DNA from: Tardiphaga sp.
GTDB lineage: Bacteria; Pseudomonadota; Alphaproteobacteria; Rhizobiales; Xanthobacteraceae
Direction of reading: 5' to 3'
Length of the DNA stretch: 9,163 nucleotides
Assembly (NCBI GenBank): GCA_014377915.1
Contig: JACMOT010000307.1
Location: 1 to 9,163 of the forward strand
How positions within the stretch are numbered: the first letter of the stretch is position 1; each line of letters begins with the position of its first letter. This document shows, piece after piece, positions 1 through 6,030 of the stretch. The position numbers were made by a program, and so were the translations under genes. A model generated the notes under the pieces. The model had not been told where the DNA came from, made no database searches, and saw nothing but the letters and a program-made list of their open reading frames with translations.

Positions 1-142
1 CGCTTGCCCGGAGACAAGATCGCTCCCATCACCAGAACCAGCAAATGGTCCCAACTGGGTGCAGTGAACCAGAAACGAAACGGCGACAGCCATTGGCGAA
101 GGATGTGCGGAACGGCATCGCCCGGTCCGACGCGATTATAAT

Positions 143-178
143 TGTGATCGGTCATCCATAGGTTCGAATCCGATCACA
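143..178. repeat. Perfect 9-bp inverted repeat, possible operator
   Basis: TGTGATCGG at 143-151 is the exact reverse complement of CCGATCACA at 170-178, with an 18-base loop. There is no T-run after the right arm, so it does not look like an intrinsic terminator on the plus strand. It could be a regulator site or an RNA hairpin about 210 bases upstream of livH. The arms are seen directly; the function is inferred and unproven. Confidence 0.5.
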
Positions 179-313
179 CGAAAGAGGCAAGGCAGGCGAC
201 TGCGGCGAATTGAATCACCCCGGTCAGATGATGCAAAATGAGAGCGCCGAACGCAATATTCTGGCCGGACGCGGCATATCTGCGCTATCAACAAATCAAA
301 ATCTCCACGAAAT

Positions 314-323
314 TTTGTACAAA
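314..323. promoter_or_regulatory. Palindrome TTTGTACAAA, candidate operator
   Basis: This perfect 10-base palindrome lies 64 bases before the livH start codon, in a locally A/T-rich patch (about 293-323) that contrasts with the GC-rich surroundings. Short A/T palindromes at this distance are often binding sites for dimeric regulators such as MarR, TetR or GntR types. No regulator gene is in the window to pair it with, so this is a candidate only. Confidence 0.3.
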
Positions 324-387
324 GTCGAGCTTAGCGGGGACCACACGGCGGTTGTTGGATCGCCCGCGCAAGAAACACATTTATCGC

Positions 388-1308
388 ATGACTCTCACCC
401 TTGCTTTCGTCCAGATCCTGAACGGCCTGCAGTTCGGGCTGATCCTGTTCCTGATCGCCGCCGGGCTGACGCTGGTGTTCGGAGTGATGGACTTCATCAA
501 TCTGGCGCATGGCGTGCAGTACATGGTCGGCGCCTATTTCGTCGCCGCCTTCACCGCCATGACCGGCAGTTTCCTCTATGGCCTGGCGCTGGCGCTGCCG
601 GCCGCGCTCGCCTTCGGCCTGCTGCTGGAACTGCTGATCTTCCGCCACCTCTATGATCGCAGCCATCTCGACCAGGTGCTGGCCACTTTCGGCGTCATCA
701 TCTTTCTCAACCAGGCGGTCAAATTCGTCTGGGGCGCGGCGCCGCTGAACGTGCCGATCCCCGACGCGCTGTCCGGCACCATCGAGATCGCCGACGGCAT
801 GCTGTATCCGGTCTATCGCCTCGTGATCATCGCGGTCGGCCTCGGCGTCGGTCTGGCGCTGTACCTGGTGGTCAACAAGACCAAGCTCGGCATGCTGGTG
901 CGGGCCGGCGCCAGCAATGCGGCGATGGTCTCGGCGCTCGGCGTCAATATCCGCCTGCTGTTCACCATCGTGTTCGGCGTCGGCGCCATGCTCGCCGGCT
1001 TCGCCGGCGCCATGGTGGCGCCGATCCTGTCGGTGGAGCCCGGCATGGGCGACAATGTGCTGATCCTGGCTTTCGTGGTGATCGTGATAGGCGGCATCGG
1101 CTCGATCCGCGGCGCCTTCATCGCGGCGCTGCTGATCGGCCTCGTCGACACGCTCGGGCGCTTCTTCGCGCCATCGCTGCTGAAGCTGCTGCTCGATCCC
1201 GCCACCGCCAGCCAGACCGGCCGCGCCATCGCGCCGATGCTGATCTACATCCTGATGGCCGCGGTGCTGTTCTTCCGGCCGTCCGGCCTGTTCCCGTCCA
1301 AGCAGTAA
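388..1308 (+). CDS. livH: LIV-type ABC transporter permease (LivH family)
   Basis: This is an inner-membrane channel subunit of a branched-chain amino acid (HAAT) type ABC importer, pairing with the next gene product. The 306-residue protein is nearly all hydrophobic, with about eight membrane segments (roughly 11-32, 47-58, 62-84, 96-114, 142-163, 190-214, 224-252, 283-297). Family marks are the GLTLVFG...NLAHG block at residues 26-42, the cytoplasmic coupling loop GMLVRAGASNAAMVSALGVN at 168-187 that contacts the ATPase, and GGIGSIRG at 235-242. I chose the ATG at 388 because family members begin close to the FVQILNGLQ segment. An in-frame ATG at 238 would add 50 residues unlike the family. 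No clear Shine-Dalgarno precedes 388. The substrate is not readable from the permease. In this bacterial group such systems carry amino acids or aromatic acids, and the neighbouring aromatic catabolism genes favour the latter. Confidence 0.93.
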   Translation: MTLTLAFVQILNGLQFGLILFLIAAGLTLVFGVMDFINLAHGVQYMVGAYFVAAFTAMTGSFLYGLALALPAALAFGLLLELLIFRHLYDRSHLDQVLATFGVIIFLNQAVKFVWGAAPLNVPIPDALSGTIEIADGMLYPVYRLVIIAVGLGVGLALYLVVNKTKLGMLVRAGASNAAMVSALGVNIRLLFTIVFGVGAMLAGFAGAMVAPILSVEPGMGDNVLILAFVVIVIGGIGSIRGAFIAALLIGLVDTLGRFFAPSLLKLLLDPATASQTGRAIAPMLIYILMAAVLFFRPSGLFPSKQ

Positions 1309-1313
1309 CGGAA

Positions 1314-2303
1314 ATGGCCGTGAACGATCTCACCGACCTCAACGCCGCCCCTGCCCTCGTGCCCCCCCCGCGCGCGCGACGCGTGATCGTGCTGCCGCTG
1401 ATCATCTTCGCGCTGTTCGCGCTGGTGCCGCTGGCGGGCCTGTGGGGCTCGCAGGGTTTTGTGCTGTCGATCGTCACCCGCATCATGGTGTTGGCGCTGG
1501 CCGCGATGTCGCTGGATCTGCTGATCGGCTATGGCGCGATGATCTCGTTCGGCCACGCCGCCTTTGTCGGGCTCGGCGCCTATAGCGTCGCCATCCTGTC
1601 GAGCCACGGCATCACCGACGGCTTCGTTCACCTCGGCACGGCGCTCGGCGTCTCCTTCATTTTCGCGCTGGTCACCGGAGCCATCTCGCTGCGCACCAAG
1701 GGCGTCTACTTCATCATGATCACGCTGGCCTTCGGCCAGATGCTGTATTTCCTCGGCACGTCGCTGGCCGCCTATGGCGGCGATGACGGCCTGACGCTGG
1801 CGACCCGCAGCACGCTGTTCGGCACAAAAATCCTGAAGAACGACATCGTGCTGTATTACGTCGTGTTCGGCTTCCTGCTGTCGGCCTATCTTTTGTTGCG
1901 CGGCATCGTCGCCTCGCGCTTCGGTCGCGTGCTGCGCGGCATTCGCGAAAACCCGGTGCGGATGGAAGCGATCGGCTTCGCACCCTATCGCTACCAGCTC
2001 ACCGCCTATGTGATCGCCGGCATGATCGCCGCGATCGCCGGCTGCCTGCTCGCCAACCAGACCGAATTCGTCAGCCCGGCCTTTGCCAGCTGGCAGCGCT
2101 CCGGCGATCTGATTTTCGCGATCGTGCTCGGCGGCATCGGCTCGCTGCACGGCGCGATCCTGGGCGCGGCGGCGTTCAGCCTGCTCGCCGACATCCTGTC
2201 GCATTACACCGAACACTGGGCGCTGCTGTTCGGCCCGATCCTGGTTCTCGTGGTGCTGTTTGCCCGCGGCGGCATCGGCGGACTGTTCGGGAGCAGACCA
2301 TGA
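1314..2303 (+). CDS. livM: LIV-type ABC transporter permease (LivM family)
   Basis: This is the second membrane channel subunit, forming a heterodimer with the LivH-type protein. Its 329 residues begin with a short cytoplasmic proline-rich stretch (about 10-22), followed by many membrane helices from about residue 23 to 318. Family marks are SLDLLIGYGAMISFGHAAF at 66-84 (the LivM signature around the third helix), the coupling loop SRFGRVLRGIRENPVRMEAI at 201-220, and GGIGSLHGAILG at 273-284. It starts five bases after the livH stop codon and overlaps livG by four bases (ATGA), so it is part of one operon. The ribosome binding site is weak (GGAA close to the ATG), consistent with translational coupling. 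The codons for residues about 16-22 lie in a run of eight C followed by alternating CG (1362-1379), which is a plausible slippage site. Confidence 0.93.
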   Translation: MAVNDLTDLNAAPALVPPPRARRVIVLPLIIFALFALVPLAGLWGSQGFVLSIVTRIMVLALAAMSLDLLIGYGAMISFGHAAFVGLGAYSVAILSSHGITDGFVHLGTALGVSFIFALVTGAISLRTKGVYFIMITLAFGQMLYFLGTSLAAYGGDDGLTLATRSTLFGTKILKNDIVLYYVVFGFLLSAYLLLRGIVASRFGRVLRGIRENPVRMEAIGFAPYRYQLTAYVIAGMIAAIAGCLLANQTEFVSPAFASWQRSGDLIFAIVLGGIGSLHGAILGAAAFSLLADILSHYTEHWALLFGPILVLVVLFARGGIGGLFGSRP

Positions 2304-3052
2304 GCGCCGCGCCGCTACGACTGCAGAACCTGTGCAAGAATTACGGCGCGCTTGTTGTCACCGACGACGTCTCGCTCGATATCGAGGCTGGCGAGTTGCA
2401 CGCCATCATCGGCCCCAATGGCGCCGGCAAGACTACGCTGATCCACCAGATTTCCGGTCTCGCCCAGCCCAATTCCGGCCGCATCATCTTTGACGGCCAG
2501 GACATCACAGGCCTGTCGATGGCCGCCCGTGCCCGGCTGGGGCTGGTGCGATCGTTCCAGATCACCTCGATCCTGCCACGCTTCTCGGCGCTGGAGAATG
2601 TCGCGCTCGCGGTGCAGGCGCGGTCCGGCTCCAGCTTTTGGTTTCTCGGCAATGCCGCGACCGAGACGGCGCTGAACGAGGTGGCGATGGGGCTGCTGGC
2701 GCGCTTCGGCCTGGCCGCCCGCGCCAGCGTGCCGGCGGGGCAGATGTCGCATGGCGAAAAACGCCAGCTCGAAATCGCCATCGCGTTGGCTGCGAAACCA
2801 AAGCTGCTGCTGCTCGACGAGCCGCTCGCCGGCACCAGCCATGACGAGTCACAGCGGCTGATCAACACGCTGCGGGAGCTGCGCCGCGAACTGCCGATCG
2901 TACTGATCGAACACGACATGGACGCGGTGTTCGCGCTGGCCGACCGCGTCTCGGTGCTGGTGTACGGCCGCATCATCGCCTCCGGCACGCCGCGGAGCAT
3001 CCGCGACAATGCCGATGTGCGCGCCGCCTATCTCGGCGAGGAGGCGCTCTGA
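2300..3052 (+). CDS. livG: LIV-type ABC transporter ATPase (LivG family)
   Basis: This cytoplasmic nucleotide-binding subunit powers the importer together with the LivF-type ATPase. It has 250 residues, the usual size. Motifs in order: Walker A GPNGAGKTT at 38-46 (Lys44), Q-loop Gln87 in RSFQIT, signature motif in the variant form SHGEK at 150-154, Walker B LLLLDEP at 169-175 (Asp173, Glu174), and the switch histidine His205 in IEHDMD. The 'F-x-x-x-SALENV' block (about 95-101) is typical of LivG. The residues after Walker B read AGTSHDES, where most LivG proteins have AGMNPxE. A GGGAG ribosome binding site (2289-2293) lies six bases before the ATG. The gene overlaps livM by four bases and livF by one (TGATG), so all three should be co-translated. 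Confidence 0.94.
   Translation: MSAAPLRLQNLCKNYGALVVTDDVSLDIEAGELHAIIGPNGAGKTTLIHQISGLAQPNSGRIIFDGQDITGLSMAARARLGLVRSFQITSILPRFSALENVALAVQARSGSSFWFLGNAATETALNEVAMGLLARFGLAARASVPAGQMSHGEKRQLEIAIALAAKPKLLLLDEPLAGTSHDESQRLINTLRELRRELPIVLIEHDMDAVFALADRVSVLVYGRIIASGTPRSIRDNADVRAAYLGEEAL
3039..3044 (+). promoter_or_regulatory. Strong ribosome binding site for livF inside livG
   Basis: AGGAGG, a full Shine-Dalgarno match, lies seven bases before the livF ATG and within the last codons of livG. It fixes the livF start at 3052. Confidence 0.85.
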
Positions 3053-3750
3053 TGCTGAATGTCTCCAATCTGCAGGCCGGCTACGGCGCCGCCAAGGTGC
3101 TGTTCGATATCTCGCTGAAAATCGGCGCGGGCGAAGTCGTGACCCTGCTCGGCCGCAACGGCATGGGCAAGACCACAACGATCAATGCCATCATGGGGCT
3201 GATCCATCCGACCGGCGGCAACGTCACCTTCGATAATAAGCCGCTCACCGGCCTGCCCTCCTATCGCATCGCCCAGGCCGGCATTGGCCTGGTGCCGGAG
3301 GGCCGACAGATCTTTCCGACGCTGACGGTGGAAGAGAACCTGGTCGCCACCGCCGCGGCGCGGCGCCCACCGGCGCGCTGGACGCTGAAGGATATCTACG
3401 AGCTGTTTCCGCGGCTGAAGGAACGCCGCGCCAATCTCGGCACGCAATTGTCGGGCGGCGAGCAGCAGATGCTGGCGGTCGGCCGCGCGCTGATGACCAA
3501 CCCCAAACTGCTGATCCTGGACGAGGCCACCGAAGGCCTGGCGCCTTTGATCCGGCTGGAAATCTGGACCTGCCTGAAGAAGCTCAAGGCCGAGCAGCAA
3601 TCCATTCTGGTCATCGACAAGAACGTCGATGCGCTGGCGGCGTTCGCCGACCGTCATGTGATCATCGAAAAGGGCCGGGTCGTGTGGACCGGCAGCTCGG
3701 CCGAACTGAAGGGCGACCCGACCATCAAGGATCGCTTTCTGCATGTATAA
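3052..3750 (+). CDS. livF: LIV-type ABC transporter ATPase (LivF family)
   Basis: This is the second cytoplasmic ATPase of the importer, 232 residues, the usual size. Motifs: Walker A GRNGMGKTT at 34-42 (Lys40), Q-loop Gln86 in EGRQIFPTLTVEENL, canonical signature LSGGEQQ at 133-139, and Walker B LLILDEATEGLAP at 153-165 (Asp157, Glu158). At the switch position, where LivG has His and most LivF proteins have Gln in VEQN, this protein has Lys190 in IDKN. From memory, an IDK form is common in a LivF subgroup of Bradyrhizobium and Burkholderia, so I do not read it as decay. The ATPase pair would then carry one canonical switch histidine, on LivG only. The gene ends the tight operon; a 178-base gap with an inverted repeat follows before the cupin gene. 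Confidence 0.94.
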   Translation: MLNVSNLQAGYGAAKVLFDISLKIGAGEVVTLLGRNGMGKTTTINAIMGLIHPTGGNVTFDNKPLTGLPSYRIAQAGIGLVPEGRQIFPTLTVEENLVATAAARRPPARWTLKDIYELFPRLKERRANLGTQLSGGEQQMLAVGRALMTNPKLLILDEATEGLAPLIRLEIWTCLKKLKAEQQSILVIDKNVDALAAFADRHVIIEKGRVVWTGSSAELKGDPTIKDRFLHV

Positions 3751-3787
3751 TGCCCAGACCTCGCAGCCGTCATTGCGAGGAGCCCTT

Positions 3788-3837
3788 GCGACGAAGCAAT
3801 CCAGTTCTTCCTCGTGACCTCTGGATTGCCGCGTCGC
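3788..3837. repeat. Imperfect inverted repeat between livF and the cupin gene
   Basis: GCGACG plus GCAATCCAG (3788-3793, 3796-3804) pairs with CTGGATTGC plus CGTCGC (3821-3829, 3832-3837). This gives 15 pairs interrupted by a two-base mismatch and closing a 16-base loop. The 'CATTGCGAGGAGC...GACGAAGCAATCCAG' wording is one I recognise from dispersed intergenic palindromes in Bradyrhizobium and relatives; the outer left part has no matching partner here, so the copy is degraded. A further small hairpin GGGTT-GGCA-AACCC follows at 3851-3864. It may stabilise the 3' end of the liv transcript or reduce read-through into the cupin gene. No T-run follows. Confidence 0.7.
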
Positions 3838-3913
3838 GGAGCCTGTCATCGGGTTGGCAAACCCCGCCCTTTGGCCTCCCCTCAAGGGCACGTGATGGCA
3901 CAAAGATTAAACT

Positions 3914-3921
3914 AAGAAGGG
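3914..3921 (+). promoter_or_regulatory. Ribosome binding site of the cupin gene
   Basis: AAGAAGGG lies seven bases before the ATG at 3929 and supports that start over any upstream frame. Confidence 0.75.
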
Positions 3922-3928
3922 AAACACC

Positions 3929-4384
3929 ATGAAAATCGAAACCGCCGGCATCACGCGCGCCAATGAGGGCATGCAGGGCATCACCTGGAACATCCTGGGC
4001 CAGGTCTATGTGCCGAAGACCTGCACCGAGGATTCGTTCTCGTGGCACGCCACCTTCCCGGTCGGTACCTTCGTGCCGCCGCACATCCATCCCGACCAGG
4101 AGGAATATCTCTACATCCTCGAAGGCCGGCTCGACTTCATGCTGGGCGGCAATGATGCGCAGGCCACACCGGGCGATCTGGTCCGGCTGCCCCGCGGTGT
4201 GCCGCACGGCATCTTCAACAAGTCGGACCAGGCCGCCAAGGTGCTGTTCTGGGTCTCGCCGACCCGCCGGCTCTACGATTTGTTCTGGGGCATCAACAAC
4301 ATGAAGGACCAGAACCCCGCCGACGTCGTGGCATTGGCCGCGGAGCACAACATCCACTTCCTGCCCCCGCCAGAAGGGGCGTGA
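3929..4384 (+). CDS. Small single-domain cupin protein
   Basis: This 151-residue protein has one complete cupin beta-barrel. Both consensus motifs are perfect: motif 1 G46-x5-H52-x-H54-x4-E59-x6-G66 and motif 2 G82-x5-P88-x-G90-x2-H93-x3-N97. His52, His54, Glu59 and His93 form the expected 3-His/1-Glu metal site (Fe, Mn or similar), so metal binding is likely. There is no signal peptide and no membrane segment, so it is probably cytoplasmic. The reaction is unknown. Cupins of this size include dioxygenases, isomerases, decarboxylases and small-molecule binding proteins. It follows the liv operon on the same strand after 178 bases and converges on the PhzS-like gene. A job in the same aromatic pathway is an inference from position only. 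It is not obviously a 3-hydroxyanthranilate or gentisate dioxygenase by motif. Confidence 0.9.
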   Translation: MKIETAGITRANEGMQGITWNILGQVYVPKTCTEDSFSWHATFPVGTFVPPHIHPDQEEYLYILEGRLDFMLGGNDAQATPGDLVRLPRGVPHGIFNKSDQAAKVLFWVSPTRRLYDLFWGINNMKDQNPADVVALAAEHNIHFLPPPEGA

Positions 4385-4419
4385 GGTAGGCAGCAAGCTG
4401 GAACTGCGCGCTTCTTTTT

Positions 4420-4558
4420 CCTTCTCCCCTTGTGGGAGAAGGTGGCGCGGCGCAGCCGCGACGGATGAGGGATAGTAAAAAGGCCGGAGCGTGTGGCCCC
4501 CTCACCCGTCTCGAACCGCTCCGCGGTTCGATCCACCCTCTCCCATAAGGGGAGAGGG
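4420..4558. repeat. Composite hairpin repeat between convergent genes (copy 1)
   Basis: Four hairpins lie in a row: CCTTCTCCC-CTTGT-GGGAGAAGG (4420-4442), CGCGGC-GCA-GCCGCG (4446-4460), TCGAACCGC-TCC-GCGGTTCGA (4511-4531) and CCCTCTCCC-ATAAG-GGGAGAGGG (4536-4558). The left and right halves are inverted relatives of each other (a CCCTCA-hairpin-TCTCCC unit head to head). It fills the gap between the stop codons of the cupin gene (plus) and the PhzS-like gene (minus), where it could act as a two-way RNA 3'-end or anti-read-through element. I recognise the style as a dispersed repeat of high-GC alphaproteobacteria. A T-rich stretch (4411-4423) lies on its left edge only. Confidence 0.8.
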
Positions 4559-4581
4559 GAAGTGAGAAAGCGTCCCGCTTC

Positions 4582-5832
4582 TTACCCGCCAACCACCGAC
4601 AATCCCGGCAGCGCCGCGAAACCGGCCTTGCTGGCATAGCCCTTCACAATGGCTTCGCGCTGCGCATAGCCCAGCACGTGATCGACATTGTCAAAACCGT
4701 CCGGCGCCAGCTGCTCGACCGCATCAATGACGCCTTCAGGCCCGCCGCGGCGGTTGGCGCGGACGATCTCGGCCGTCATCGGCAGCCGCTTCTTCTCGTA
4801 GGCGACCAGCGCCTGGCGCGGATGCTCGGCCGCGGCCAGCGCATCGGCCAGCGCGCGGGCATCCAGGATCGCCTGCGAGGCACCGTTGGAGCCGACCGGA
4901 TACATCGGATGCGCGGCGTCGCCGAGCAGCGTGACGCGGCCGCCGGTCCAGTATGGCAGCGGGTCGCGGTCGCAGCACGGATATTCCCAGAACTCGGGCG
5001 TCGCGGTGATCAAAGCGGGCACATCGATATGCGGTACCTTGAAGCGCGCCACATGCGGCATCAGTTCATCGCGCCTGCCGGGCCGCGACCAATCCTCGCG
5101 GCGCGGCGGCAGCGAGCCGCCCTCGCCGACCTTCACCAGCACCGCCCAGTTGGTCAGGCGGTTGCCCGGCGTCAGGCCCTCGGCAATCGGATACACCACC
5201 ACCTTGGCATGGAGGCCGCCGGCGACGATCATCGAATTGCCGGTCAGGAACGCCGGCCAGTCGCGGGCGCCGCGCCACAGCATCAGCCCGTTCCAGACCG
5301 GGCCGCCTTCATCGGGAAACAATGTGCTGCGCACCTTGGAGTGAATGCCGTCGGCGCCGATCAGGATATCGCCGCGCGCGGTTTCGACATGCGCGCCGGT
5401 GCGGTCGAAGAAATGCGCGGTGACGCCGCCCTCGTCCTGGGTAAAGGCACCGAGCCGGCGTCCGGTATGGATCGCATCGCGACCGAGCCGCTGTTCGACG
5501 GCGGCATGGATCACGCTCTGCAGCCGGCCGCGGTGGATCGAGAATTGCGGTACGTCATGGCCGGCGCCATAGCCGCGGGCCTCGCGCCAGACTTCCTGGC
5601 CGTGACGGTTGAGATAATGCAGTTCATCGGTACGGATGGCGATCGCGTCCAGCGCATCGAGCAGGCCGAGCCCGGCCAGTTCGCGGATCGCATGCGGCAG
5701 CGTGTTGATGCCAACACCAAGTTCGCGGATCGATTCCGTCTGCTCATAGAGCGCGCAGTCGATGCCGCGCGCCCGCAGCATCAGGGCTGTGGTCAGCCCG
5801 CCAATCCCGCCGCCAACGATGATCGCCTTCAT
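4582..5832 (-). CDS. PhzS-like FAD-dependent aromatic monooxygenase
   Basis: This is a 416-residue, single-component class A flavin hydroxylase that would use NAD(P)H and O2 to hydroxylate an aromatic ring. Motifs: FAD-binding GGGIGG at 7-12, the DG motif GADGIHSKVR at 159-168, and the GD motif LLGDAAHPMYPVGSNGASQA at 302-321. The wording ELGVGIN (37-43), IRTDELHYL (66-74), FSIHRG (97-102) and the NGASQAILDA stretch closely follow PhzS of Pseudomonas phenazine synthesis as I remember it. No phenazine genes are nearby, so the substrate here is probably a different aromatic acid; no membrane segment is seen. The start is supported by TGGAG (5841-5845) eight bases upstream. It is the last gene of the minus-strand set, about 200 bases after the fused flavoenzyme, and has hairpin repeats on both sides. 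PhzS homology: fairly sure. Reaction: unknown. Confidence 0.9.
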   Translation of the reverse strand: MKAIIVGGGIGGLTTALMLRARGIDCALYEQTESIRELGVGINTLPHAIRELAGLGLLDALDAIAIRTDELHYLNRHGQEVWREARGYGAGHDVPQFSIHRGRLQSVIHAAVEQRLGRDAIHTGRRLGAFTQDEGGVTAHFFDRTGAHVETARGDILIGADGIHSKVRSTLFPDEGGPVWNGLMLWRGARDWPAFLTGNSMIVAGGLHAKVVVYPIAEGLTPGNRLTNWAVLVKVGEGGSLPPRREDWSRPGRRDELMPHVARFKVPHIDVPALITATPEFWEYPCCDRDPLPYWTGGRVTLLGDAAHPMYPVGSNGASQAILDARALADALAAAEHPRQALVAYEKKRLPMTAEIVRANRRGGPEGVIDAVEQLAPDGFDNVDHVLGYAQREAIVKGYASKAGFAALPGLSVVGG

Positions 5833-5840
5833 CAGCCCAA

Positions 5841-5845
5841 CTCCA
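5841..5845 (-). promoter_or_regulatory. Ribosome binding site of the PhzS-like gene
   Basis: On the minus strand this reads TGGAG, eight bases before the ATG at 5832. No other start is needed, because the protein begins directly with the beta-strand of its FAD-binding fold. Confidence 0.6.
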
Positions 5846-5870
5846 CTTACCAGAACGCCGGCCTATCGCT

Positions 5871-5991
5871 CCCTCTCCCCGTTAGGGAGAGGGCTGAGGT
5901 GAGGGGGCGCCGGCCTCTCGATAGAGCCAAGCCCCCTCACCCGGATGTTCTCGCTTCGCTCGACATCCGACCTCTCCCCAACGGGGAGAGG
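5871..5991. repeat. Composite hairpin repeat (copy 2) between two flavoenzyme genes
   Basis: Hairpins: CCCTCTCCC-CGTTA-GGGAGAGGG (5871-5893); an 11-bp stem GGTGAGGGGGC (5898-5908) with GCCCCCTCACC (5931-5941); GGATGT/ACATCC (5943-5948, 5963-5968); CCTCTCCCC-AAC-GGGGAGAGG (5971-5991). The 13-base word GCCCCCTCACCCG occurs here (5931-5943) and in copy 1 (4496-4508). In both copies it is followed by a variable hairpin and then a CCTCTCCC hairpin. It lies between the stop codon of the fused flavoenzyme gene and the start of the PhzS-like gene, both on the minus strand, so it could weaken or end transcription between them. Confidence 0.8.
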
Positions 5992-6030
5992 TGAACGAAA
6001 CGCCACGCGATATTCAGAGTGTCATCCGCC

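Larger units (their letters stand above)
1..387. other. Gene-poor leader upstream of livH
   Basis: I see no gene here that I can support. One plus-strand frame is open from base 1 to a TAA at 139-141 (46 codons, entering from outside the window), but its residues do not look like a protein tail. A minus-strand frame from an ATG at 91-93 runs off the left edge for 31 codons without a ribosome binding site. The stretch holds a 9-bp inverted repeat (143-178), a patch like a tRNA T arm (158-174) and a 10-base palindrome (314-323). No strong sigma-70 promoter stands out, though the livH promoter should lie here if the operon starts at livH. Confidence 0.6.

Noticed and set aside
1..141. Plus-strand frame open from the window edge to TAA at 139-141 as an upstream gene tail
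   Set aside because: 46 codons with unremarkable residues and no domain; random open frames of this length are common at this GC content. Not excluded, but not supportable.
238..387. In-frame 50-residue N-terminal extension of LivH from the ATG at 238
   Set aside because: The extra residues are polar, contain several Lys, Arg and Cys, and do not resemble a signal or a LivH start; the family begins near the ATG at 388.
1245..2216. 323-codon minus-strand open frame opposite livM
   Set aside because: Its composition is dominated by Arg, Gln, Asp and His as expected from the antisense of a GC-rich membrane protein gene, and livM itself has clear family motifs.
3746..3751. Perfect TATAAT overlapping the livF stop codon, as a promoter for the cupin gene
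   Set aside because: No -35-like hexamer lies 16-18 bases upstream (CATCAA or neighbours), and the match arises from the last codons plus the stop.
4420..4558. CRISPR-like array, suggested by several short repeats in a row
   Set aside because: The units are hairpins of different sequence with no evenly sized unique spacers; a composite palindromic repeat explains them.
4536..4558. Standard rho-independent terminator for the PhzS-like or cupin gene
   Set aside because: The stem is strong but no T-run follows on either strand, so I list it only as a repeat with possible 3'-end function.
4678..5994. 438-codon plus-strand open frame opposite the PhzS-like gene
   Set aside because: No recognisable domain and antisense-type composition; it also runs through the hairpin repeat. 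The minus-strand protein has all FAD hydroxylase motifs.
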